In this document: positions 35,566 through 42,452 of the stretch, piece by piece
How the letters are laid out: the number at the start of each line of letters is the position of its first letter
Position numbering within the stretch: the stretch's first letter is position 1
From: CAZWEZ01 sp964632795
GTDB lineage: Bacteria > Pseudomonadota > Alphaproteobacteria > Rhodospirillales > 2-02-FULL-58-16
Length of the DNA stretch: 64,000 bases
Assembly: GCA_964632795.1 (NCBI GenBank)
Contig: CAZWEZ010000003.1
Location: 1-64,000, forward strand
Direction of reading: 5' to 3'
Notes under the pieces: model-generated
What the model was told of the DNA's origin: nothing
What the model saw: the letters and a program-made list of their open reading frames with translations, nothing else
Database searches by the model: none
Translations under genes and position numbers: made by a program

Positions 35566-36432
35566 ATGTTCGATATCAAAATCACTAGGTTCTTCAAGAT
35601 CTGCTCCGGGATGGTAATCTGTGCCGCCCTTGTCATGACCCTGAGCAGTCCTGTTAAGGCCCAAAGCACGCTCGAGAAAATCCGTGATCAAGGTTATGCT
35701 ACCATCGGCATGGCCAACGAGCCGCCATGGACGGCGATTGCTTCGGATGGAAAGATCACGGGAGCAGGCCCCGAGATCGTGCGCTCCGTTCTCAAGATGA
35801 TGGGGGTGCAGGACGTTAAGGGTCATATCCTCGAGTATGGAGCAATGATCCCGGCGTTGCAGGCCGAGAGAATCGATTTGATCTCGGCCGGCGTTCTGTT
35901 CATGAAACCTGTGCGTTGTGAAGCGATTCTCTTCTCTCTCCCCGACATTTGCGACGGCGAAGGCTTCGCCGTGAAGGCTGGCAATCCGCACGGGCTCAAA
36001 AGCTACGCCGACGTGGCGAGGGCAAACGTGAAGATCGGCGTGTGCGGCGGCTGTACCGAGGAACAATATGCGCGTGAAGCCGGGGTCGCGGACTCAAATA
36101 TCGTAATCTCTCCCGACGGTCAGAGCGGCGCCAAGATGTTGCAGGATGGGCGCATCGACGTGTACGCGCTGCCTGCCTCCTCGATAGTAGACCTCTTAAG
36201 CAAGTTCGGTGATAAGAACTTGGAGGCGGTAACGCCGGTTGAAGGTGTGCCGGTAGGATGCACCGGTGTTGGATTCCGTAAGGCCGACCGGGAGTTTCGG
36301 GATAGCTATGATCAAATGTTTCTCAAGCTGAAAGCGTCTGGCGAATACAGTCGCATCATGGCGACGTTCAACTTTCCCGATACCCTGGAGGCTACCACTA
36401 GCCGCAAGGAACTCTGTGGAGGGCCAAACTGA
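35566..36432 (+). CDS. ehuB: Ectoine/hydroxyectoine-type ABC substrate-binding protein (EhuB)
   Basis: A 288-residue periplasmic binding protein of the polar amino acid family (SBP_bac_3). A signal peptide with a hydrophobic core (residues about 12-28, ending before AQSTLEKIRD) is followed by TIGMANEPPWTA, EYGAMIPALQAERIDLISAG, MKPVRCEAILFS and a C-terminus rich in Thr and Ser ending in KELCGG, all as in EhuB proteins. These bind ectoine or 5-hydroxyectoine with nanomolar to micromolar affinity in characterised species. An AGGAGGAAAGG site gives strong translation initiation. A gap of 291 bases without a gene separates it from the first permease. Confidence 0.87.
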   Translation: MFDIKITRFFKICSGMVICAALVMTLSSPVKAQSTLEKIRDQGYATIGMANEPPWTAIASDGKITGAGPEIVRSVLKMMGVQDVKGHILEYGAMIPALQAERIDLISAGVLFMKPVRCEAILFSLPDICDGEGFAVKAGNPHGLKSYADVARANVKIGVCGGCTEEQYAREAGVADSNIVISPDGQSGAKMLQDGRIDVYALPASSIVDLLSKFGDKNLEAVTPVEGVPVGCTGVGFRKADREFRDSYDQMFLKLKASGEYSRIMATFNFPDTLEATTSRKELCGGPN

Positions 36433-36723
36433 CCCCGATGATGCTGTGCGTGGCCGAGTGGGCATGCCCCCATGGCCGGTCTTGTTCCGGTTCACGACAA
36501 CTGTGGCTCTCATGCCGCGGACTAGGAACGTGAGCGGTAAGGCATGTCCACCGGCCGTCGCTTTTCGAAACCGACGTTCCTTGGGAGGACTAGACGACCT
36601 TCGAAGTGATCTTCCAGAAATGCTCTACCTCGAGAATCCGCGTGAACCGTCGCCGCATGAGGATCGTGGTGTTCTCTCTTTGCCATAGGACAGAGATCTG
36701 AAGGGCTTGAAAAGGGCACTCGT

Positions 36724-37386
36724 TTGATTGAATCGCTTGGTTACTATGGATTGATGGGTTGGGGCGCGCTGGTCACCGTCGAGCTAACCGTCTTTGGTTG
36801 TTTCTTGGCACTGATCGTCGCCTTCGTGGCAGGATTGGGGCGGGTCTCGTCTATCCCAGTTCTGCGCTGGGTGTCGTCCATCTACGTCGAGATCTTCCGC
36901 GGAACTTCCGCTCTCGTGCAGCTTTTCTGGTTCTTTTACGCTCTTCCTCTCTTTGGAATCAGGATGGACGCGATCACCACCGGTATCCTGGTTCTTGGCC
37001 TGAATGTCGGAAGTTATGGTGCTGAAGTAGTACGCGGGGCCATCCTTAGCGTCCCCAAAGAGCAGATCGAGTCAGCTATCGCACTCAACTTCACGCCATG
37101 GACCCGCATGAGGAAGGTCATCCTTCCTCAGGCGATTGTGACCATGCTGCCACCCTTCGGAAACCTCGCGATTGACTTGATGAAGGGGACTGCGCTCTGC
37201 TCGCTGATCACGATCGCCGACTTGACGTTTCAAGCACAGGTCTTTCGAAGCCAAACGGGGAATACCGCCCTTCCATTTATCGGCGCTCTTCTCACATATT
37301 TCGTTATTGCCTCGATCATCGCTTTCGCCATGCGGAAGATCGAAAATCATATGACCCGGGGTCTCGACATGACGAAACGGAACTGA
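36724..37386 (+). CDS. ehuC: Ectoine-type ABC transporter permease (EhuC)
   Basis: A 220-residue membrane protein with about five spans and the EAA loop (AIALNFTPWTRMRKVILPQA). Motifs such as YVEIFRGTSALVQLFWFFYALP and LNVGSYGAEVVRGAI mark the amino-acid permease family, and the end region KGTALCSLITIADLTFQAQV is EhuC-like. The frame has no ATG near its start; TTG at 36724 with an AAGGG site is the best start and leaves a normal N-terminus, whereas the next ATG (36754) would cut into the first span. The second permease begins four bases after its stop. Confidence 0.87.
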   Translation: MIESLGYYGLMGWGALVTVELTVFGCFLALIVAFVAGLGRVSSIPVLRWVSSIYVEIFRGTSALVQLFWFFYALPLFGIRMDAITTGILVLGLNVGSYGAEVVRGAILSVPKEQIESAIALNFTPWTRMRKVILPQAIVTMLPPFGNLAIDLMKGTALCSLITIADLTFQAQVFRSQTGNTALPFIGALLTYFVIASIIAFAMRKIENHMTRGLDMTKRN

Positions 37387-37389
37387 ACC

Positions 37390-38043
37390 ATGGAATGGGA
37401 TTGGGACTTTGCATTTCAAATTCTTCCTCGTCTGTTAGAAGGCCTCTTAGTGACCGTTGAGGTGACGATCATGGCCTCCGTTGTTGCGATCATTTGCGGT
37501 CTACCCCTTGCTATTGCCCGACGCTCGAGGAATCCGGCTATTTGGCGGCCGACATACTACCTCAGCGAATTCATTCGCCGAACCCCTCTGCTGATCCAAC
37601 TTTACTGCCTGTTTTACATTCTACCAAATATCGGGATCGTGTTGCCGGCACTTACCGCCGGCGTTGTTTGTATAGGGGCGCATTATGCCGTCTATACATC
37701 GGAAGTCTATCGCGCCGGGATTGAGCGCATTCCGACGGGGCAGTGGGAGGCGGCGAAGGCGCTCAACATGCCGGCACATTCGATGTGGATACGGGTGATC
37801 CTTCCTCAGGCGATTCCACCCATGATTCCGGCGCTTGGAAACTACGTGATTGCCATGTTCAAAGAATCAGCCATTCTTTACACAATCACGGTTCTTGAAC
37901 TCATGAACTCGGCCCGGTCCATAGCGAACTGGACCTACCGCTACCTCGAACCCATGACAATAGTCGGGCTTCTTTATCTCCTTGTCAGTCTCCCTTCCGC
38001 CTTTCTGGTGAGGTATCTGGAAAGAAGAATGAAGGAAGTATAA
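37390..38043 (+). CDS. ehuD: Ectoine-type ABC transporter permease (EhuD)
   Basis: A 217-residue membrane subunit pairing with EhuC. It opens with WDWDFAFQILPRLLEGLLVTVEVT, contains FIRRTPLLIQLYCLFYILP and the EAA loop QWEAAKALNMPAHSMWIRVILPQ, and ends with the KESAILYTITVLELM segment usual for EhuD. Four bases separate it from ehuC, and the regulator gene starts a few bases after its stop, so the whole block appears to be one operon. Confidence 0.88.
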   Translation: MEWDWDFAFQILPRLLEGLLVTVEVTIMASVVAIICGLPLAIARRSRNPAIWRPTYYLSEFIRRTPLLIQLYCLFYILPNIGIVLPALTAGVVCIGAHYAVYTSEVYRAGIERIPTGQWEAAKALNMPAHSMWIRVILPQAIPPMIPALGNYVIAMFKESAILYTITVLELMNSARSIANWTYRYLEPMTIVGLLYLLVSLPSAFLVRYLERRMKEV

Positions 38044-38046
38044 CGA

Positions 38047-38826
38047 GTGACGAACAGCTTGTTTCCGAAATCTGACAGTAATGGATACAAGGGCAGTGTG
38101 CGAGAGAAAATGACCAAGACACATCAAGTCTTAGCGAAGGCGGAAAAGCCGCTCTCAGACGCAACGCGACCCAGCAGGAGCCGTGCCAAGGAACGGCACC
38201 TCGATATTTATCATGAGATTCGCAAACGCATATGTCTGCTGACCTATCTTCCTGGCACAAGGCTGAAGGAGACAACTCTGGCGAATGAATTCGGCGTGAG
38301 CCGATCACCGATCCGCGAAGTTATCTGCCATCTGGAAAGCGATGGCCTGATCGAGACACGCCACGGCGCGGGGACCTACGTAACCGATGTAGAACTGGAG
38401 AACCTTCTCAAAGTCTACGAGCTGCGAGTTCATTTGGCTTTTCTCGTGGGTGAGTTGGATCCCGTGCCATGCGCCGCCGACGATATCGCCAAGTGGCGGA
38501 ACCTGCTGGAAGAACTGAGGGGTTTTTCCCGAGCGCCCGACCTTATCGGCTACGCCCAGATCGTAATGACTTTCCATCAGCTAATGTTGCAACGTGTTGG
38601 TAACGATTCTCTTCGCGAGTTGATCGACCTGCTGTTTCATCAGACGAACCGCATCTGGGTCAACAATCTGACGGGAATCGATTGGACCGTCGAGATCACA
38701 GCGTTGACATCCGAGATCAACCAACTCATTCAGGCAATGGAGGTCGGGGATTTACGCGGAGTCGCGCTTTCCTACCGACATGCGATCAGTGCAAGCGTCA
38801 AACGTTTCAGCCGATACAGAAGCTAG
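38047..38826 (+). CDS. GntR-family (FadR subfamily) transcriptional regulator
   Basis: A 259-residue regulator with an N-terminal winged helix (LDIYHEIRKRICLL, GTRLKETTLANEFGVSRSPIREVICHLESDGLIETRHGAGTYV) and an all-helical FCD-type ligand-binding domain (residues about 120-250). GTG at 38047 has an AAGGA site; ATG at 38110 is an alternative that keeps the whole DNA-binding domain. As the last gene of the ectoine-type operon it probably reports the presence of ectoine or a degradation intermediate. TTGTATACAT in the operon promoter is a fitting operator. Characterised ectoine clusters usually use the MocR-type EnuR, so a FadR-type regulator here is atypical. Confidence 0.87.
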   Translation: MTNSLFPKSDSNGYKGSVREKMTKTHQVLAKAEKPLSDATRPSRSRAKERHLDIYHEIRKRICLLTYLPGTRLKETTLANEFGVSRSPIREVICHLESDGLIETRHGAGTYVTDVELENLLKVYELRVHLAFLVGELDPVPCAADDIAKWRNLLEELRGFSRAPDLIGYAQIVMTFHQLMLQRVGNDSLRELIDLLFHQTNRIWVNNLTGIDWTVEITALTSEINQLIQAMEVGDLRGVALSYRHAISASVKRFSRYRS

Positions 38827-39053
38827 AAGCAAATGGCCCAGGATGATAATGCCCTCAACTCCTGTTCTACCATGCCAAAGGATAGAACGTTGATCCCGGT
38901 TTTGCTCTGTTACTGGACGCACAAGTCCTCGCCTTTCTTTGGCTCTCGTCGCCCGGTGTGATGCCGTCGGTACAGCCAGATCAACCGGCACCGGCGATGA
39001 TTATTGGTAGGTATGGCCTGTCACCCGTACATTGAACCCAGGTAGATGGCTTC

Positions 39054-40190
39054 ATGGACCACTCCCTCGACCCCGTCGAACTGACGCGAACTCTCATCGG
39101 CTTTGATACGATCAACCCACCGGGCAACGAACGGCCCTGTGCGGAGCACCTGGGACGCCTCCTGAAGGACGGAGGATTCTCCGTTTCCTATCACGAATTC
39201 GCGGAACATCGGACAAGTCTGGTGGCCCGCATCGGCGGATCATCGGACGCAATACCCCTGTGTTTCACCGGACACATCGATACCGTCCCATTGGGGGCTG
39301 TGCCGTGGACCGTCGACCCGTTCGCCGGTGAGATTTCAGACGGAAAACTCTACGGCCGGGGAGCCGCCGACATGAAAAGCGGCGTCGCGGCGTTCGTGGT
39401 CACTGTTTTGCGGTTGGCCCGGGAACTTTCTGAGGGCCCCGGTGTGGTCCTGGTAATTACCGCCGGCGAGGAGACCGGGTGCGAAGGGGCCTATCACTTG
39501 GCAGGTCTCGGAGACGTGCTCGGGGAGGCGGGCGCCATCGTCGTCGCCGAACCGACGTCGAACCAGCCCTGGATCGGCCACAAGGGGGCACTTTGGTTGA
39601 CCGCCAGAACCACCGGAGTCACGGCTCACGGGGCGATGCCGGAGCAAGGCGTCAACGCCGTCTACAAGGCGGCCCACGCCATTGGCAAGCTCGAGGGATT
39701 CGATTTCAACGTTGCCCGGGACGCCATATTCGGGAAGCCCACGCTCTGTGTCGGCACGGTACATGGTGGACTGAATATCAACTCGGTTCCGGACATGGTT
39801 GAGATCGGCATCGACATCCGGACCACCCCGGATCAGGACCATGCTACCATTCTTTCCGATCTTTCCGGGTATCTCGGTGAGGACGTCGTGCTTGAGCCTG
39901 TCATCGATGTGGGCGGGGTGTTGACCGATCCCACAAATGAGTGGATGCGGGAGGTTTTCGATATCATGAGCGATATACTGGGGTCCCGGCCGGAAACGCA
40001 CACCGCGCCCTACTTCACCGACGCCTCCGCCCTGACGCCGGCCTATGGTGACGCACCGACCGTCATCCTTGGCCCCGGCGAGGCGACCATGGCCCATCAG
40101 ACTGACGAATACTGCGTGGTCGATAGGATCGGTAAGGCAGTTGAAGCGTATACCGGAATCGCCCGACGCTGGAATGCGCGGTTGGGATGA
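39054..40190 (+). CDS. M20-family deacylase (ArgE/DapE type)
   Basis: A 378-residue metallohydrolase of the acetylornithine deacetylase/succinyl-diaminopimelate desuccinylase group. Metal-site segments are CFTGHIDTVPLG, YGRGAADMKSGVAAF, ITAGEETGCEGA and VVAEPTS, with the lid domain around TGVTAHGAMPEQGVNAVYKA and the last metal His in MAHQTDEY. These enzymes hydrolyse N-acylated amino acids. It lies after the ectoine-type operon with a 227-base gap holding no other gene, and before another M24 protein. A role in further breakdown of acyl-diamino acids is possible but unproven. Confidence 0.88.
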   Translation: MDHSLDPVELTRTLIGFDTINPPGNERPCAEHLGRLLKDGGFSVSYHEFAEHRTSLVARIGGSSDAIPLCFTGHIDTVPLGAVPWTVDPFAGEISDGKLYGRGAADMKSGVAAFVVTVLRLARELSEGPGVVLVITAGEETGCEGAYHLAGLGDVLGEAGAIVVAEPTSNQPWIGHKGALWLTARTTGVTAHGAMPEQGVNAVYKAAHAIGKLEGFDFNVARDAIFGKPTLCVGTVHGGLNINSVPDMVEIGIDIRTTPDQDHATILSDLSGYLGEDVVLEPVIDVGGVLTDPTNEWMREVFDIMSDILGSRPETHTAPYFTDASALTPAYGDAPTVILGPGEATMAHQTDEYCVVDRIGKAVEAYTGIARRWNARLG

Positions 40191-40284
40191 GCAGCCTGCC
40201 CTTCGGGATGTCCGTCGAGGTCGAGGCAATCCTGGAGTCGAACCCGTAGACGCGCAGTCAATACGTCCGGGAGTCTTCGCCAGG

Positions 40285-40300
40285 CCCGTCCGCGGACGGG
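40285..40300. promoter_or_regulatory. Perfect 16-bp palindrome upstream of the M24 gene
   Basis: CCCGTCCGCGGACGGG lies 22 bases before the ATG at 40322 and just upstream of a GAGAGGAGGG ribosome site. It could be an operator or a small hairpin that controls access to the ribosome site. No other copy was noticed. Confidence 0.4.
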
Positions 40301-40321
40301 TAACGTGAGAGGAGGGCATAA

Positions 40322-41488
40322 ATGAAAGCACCACCCGGCAACTTCTCCGACGCCGAATACCAGCGCAGGAACCGTCTCATCCATCGGCAGATGGCAGATC
40401 GGGGTCTAGACGGGCTGATCGTCACCTCGATCAACAACCTCGCCTACGTCGCGGGCGACACCACTGGCTGGATGGCCACGGGCGCCACGCTCGGCCTCAC
40501 GGCGGCGGTGGTTGCCGACTCGAGGGCGCGAATGATGGTTCGCGTTTACGAGACAACCAGCGCCCGTCATCTCGCGCCAAGCTGGCTAACGGTGGTCCCC
40601 TACTCGGGGGACGCGGACGAACCTCGACATCCTCCCGAGGTGCTCGCGGATCTCCTCGAGGAAGCCGGACTCTCGAGCGCGCGGGTCGGAGTAGAACTCG
40701 ACCTCCCGGGGCTCGCGCCGGCGGATCTTGAGGTGCTGTCGCGTCGGTTGCCGAAGGCTGAGTTCGTAGATGCATCCGATGTCATCACGAGCTGTGCAGT
40801 CGTGAAATCGGACGAGGAACTGGAGGTGCTGGGCATGGCGATGCGCGCCACTGAGGCTGCGATCAGTGCGCTAGCCAATGGCCTCCGGGATGGGGTGCGC
40901 GAGTACGAACTTGCGGCAGCCATGTTCGAAGCGATGGTGCGCACCGGATCCGGTTACCCGGTATTCCAACCCTTCATCAGCTCGGCGGAGAGGAGTGCAA
41001 TAGCGCACGCAGTGTGGTCCGAGCGCGCGGTTGGCAAGGGGGACTCTGTTTTCACCGAAGTATCTGGAGCGGTATTGCGCTACCACGCGCCGTTGATCCG
41101 CACCGCAGTGGTCGGAGAGAACCGGGAGGCCGAAGAGGCGTACGCGGTGGTAGAGGACGCGCTCGAGGCTGCCCTCGGTAAGATTAGAGCGGGCGCGACC
41201 ACCGGCGAGGTGGACGATGCGTGCCGCTCGACGATCAAGAAGGCGGGTTACGGCTCGATGTTTCTGCTAAGAACCGGCTACCAGGTCGGGATCGACTGGG
41301 TGTTGCGCGGTGCAATCAGCCTGATGCCTGGCGGCACAGAAGAGTTGCAACCGAACATGACCTTCCATGTCCGGCCCCTCCTGCAGGCTGCGGGGAGATT
41401 CTCAGTCGGATGCAGCGAGACGGTGGTGGTGACGGACAGCGGCTGGCGCAAGTTGAGCAAGGGGGACCGCATGCTCATACGCGCATGA
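40322..41488 (+). CDS. M24-family protein lacking the canonical metal ligands
   Basis: A 388-residue creatinase/aminopeptidase-P-fold protein with N-terminal (about 1-160) and catalytic (about 165-380) domains. The five usual metal ligands (two Asp, one His, two Glu) are mostly absent. The strand that normally reads as an HADLTRT-like motif is HAPLIRT here, the expected RTGHG is RTGYQVG, and the first Glu position is in MTFHVRP. Only the last Glu, in GCSETVVV, remains. This points to a creatinase-like metal-free C-N hydrolase or a non-catalytic protein rather than a peptidase. A GAGAGGAGGG site precedes the ATG. It may be co-transcribed with the ArgE/DapE-like gene. Confidence 0.82.
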   Translation: MKAPPGNFSDAEYQRRNRLIHRQMADRGLDGLIVTSINNLAYVAGDTTGWMATGATLGLTAAVVADSRARMMVRVYETTSARHLAPSWLTVVPYSGDADEPRHPPEVLADLLEEAGLSSARVGVELDLPGLAPADLEVLSRRLPKAEFVDASDVITSCAVVKSDEELEVLGMAMRATEAAISALANGLRDGVREYELAAAMFEAMVRTGSGYPVFQPFISSAERSAIAHAVWSERAVGKGDSVFTEVSGAVLRYHAPLIRTAVVGENREAEEAYAVVEDALEAALGKIRAGATTGEVDDACRSTIKKAGYGSMFLLRTGYQVGIDWVLRGAISLMPGGTEELQPNMTFHVRPLLQAAGRFSVGCSETVVVTDSGWRKLSKGDRMLIRA

Positions 41489-41601
41489 GCTGAGTCTGGC
41501 GCGGCACGACCTGAGAACACATTCGGGATCGAATCGCGGGGCGTCGCTCTTAGCTGCGAGGGGCTCTGCTCCGAGCCAGCTACGCCACTCGAGGATCTCT
41601 G

Positions 41602-41725
41602 CTTGGGACTTCCGTTGGCGAAGCAGCTTGTCGAACTCCTCGGTGGTCGCCTGGACATCGAAAGTGAACCCGACGTCGGAACAACCGTGACTGTGTGGCT
41701 CCAGCTGGAGCAGGTTATCAGCTGA
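41602..41725 (+). pseudogene. Histidine kinase C-terminal fragment
   Basis: The frame reads LGLPLAKQLVELLGGRLDIE, then SEPDVGTTVTVWLQLEQ and a stop: the G2 box and last strands of a HATPase domain. Everything upstream is missing. A response-regulator start follows 37 bases later, so this is the scar of a kinase-regulator operon. Confidence 0.78.
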
Positions 41726-41762
41726 TTGAGCGTGTGTAGCCCACGGCGTGACAGGCACAGCG

Positions 41763-42020
41763 ATGTCCAAAACCGTCCTGATCATCGAGGACGCCCGCTC
41801 CAACAGCCACTTTGGGTCATCACCGGCGGTTGGCAGCCCCTCCATGGCGAGTCCGCTGTCAGAGGTTAAGCTGACGAAACCCGTGGGAAAGCGGACCTCA
41901 GTTCACCGGTTCATCCTCGAACTGTATGCCGCTCCCTTCGTCAACAGCTCATCCACCGCCTTCATGATCCGCACCCACACGGCCTTACCGCCCAAAAGTG
42001 GTCAAATACGCCCCTTTTAG
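41763..42020 (+). pseudogene. Response regulator N-terminal fragment (DivK/PleD-like start)
   Basis: ATG followed by SKTVLIIEDARSN is the first beta strand and acidic pocket of a receiver domain of DivK/PleD type. Similarity ends after about 14 residues; the frame continues with unrelated sequence to a stop at 42020. Together with the preceding kinase fragment it indicates an internal deletion. Confidence 0.6.
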
Positions 42021-42045
42021 ATCGACACCTGCAGAGTCAATTCTC

Positions 42046-42069
42046 GGTGGTTTCGAGCCCCCGCAACCA
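42046..42069 (+). other. tRNA 3'-end-like fragment, possible integration-site remnant
   Basis: The stretch contains a T-loop-like TTTCGAG (42051-42057) and CCCCCGCAACCA (42058-42069), which matches the acceptor-stem 3' strand plus CCA of initiator tRNA. A terminator hairpin follows one base later, as after real tRNA genes. No D arm, anticodon arm or 5' acceptor strand was found upstream, so this is not a functional tRNA. Confidence 0.4.
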
Positions 42070-42070
42070 G

Positions 42071-42106
42071 AATAAGCCCGTAACCTCAATAGGTTGCGGG
42101 CTTATT
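42071..42106. terminator. Strong stem-loop, probable bidirectional terminator
   Basis: AATAAGCCCGTAACCT and AGGTTGCGGGCTTATT pair over 16 positions with one G-T wobble around the loop CAAT. It lies between plus-strand remnants and the convergent DUF1330 gene and is rich in terminal A-T pairs, typical of an intrinsic terminator usable from both sides. Confidence 0.7.
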
Positions 42107-42140
42107 GATTCTGTGTCTCAACGCGGCCGGTAAAGCGGGC

Positions 42141-42428
42141 TCAGAGTCCTTCGACCAGGACCAGATTCCCCCGCGATGCCGAGAGGCGGAGTTTCAGGAG
42201 CGGGGCGTAGGCCTCCGAATCGTACCAGGCGCGCGCCTTTTCCATGCTTTCGAAGCGGATCATCACGGTCCCGCCGGGCGACCAGTCGCCCTCCAGGACC
42301 TCGACCTTCCCGCCACGGGCCAGGTAGGTTCCGCCGAAGGCCTCGACGGTCTCGCCGACCTTGTCGCGGTACTGAACGAAGGCGGCGGCATCGGTGACCT
42401 TGATCTGGGCGATGGCGTAAGCGGCCAT
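42141..42428 (-). CDS. DUF1330 domain protein
   Basis: A 95-residue protein with the ferredoxin-like alpha/beta fold of DUF1330. Typical segments are IAQIKVTDAAAFVQYRDKV, FGGTYLARGG, EVLEGDW.P...VMIRFESMEKARAWYDSEAYAPLLKLR. The family is common in Proteobacteria; proposed roles are unclear and relate it to dimeric alpha-beta barrel proteins. The ATG follows AGGGAGG. It lies 24 bases after the ThDP-enzyme gene on the same strand, so the two probably form an operon divergent from the importer cluster. Confidence 0.88.
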   Translation of the reverse strand: MAAYAIAQIKVTDAAAFVQYRDKVGETVEAFGGTYLARGGKVEVLEGDWSPGGTVMIRFESMEKARAWYDSEAYAPLLKLRLSASRGNLVLVEGL

Positions 42429-42452
42429 GGTTGTCCTCCCTAGTGTCCAGGC

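Noticed and set aside
36416..36688. 90-codon frame between the EhuB- and EhuC-like genes
   Set aside because: No ribosome site, overlaps the ehuB end and has no recognisable fold; the gap is treated as non-coding.
42000..42069. Complete tRNA or tmRNA gene ending in CCCCCGCAACCA
   Set aside because: No D arm, anticodon arm or matching 5' acceptor strand could be found upstream, and the T stem pairs poorly.
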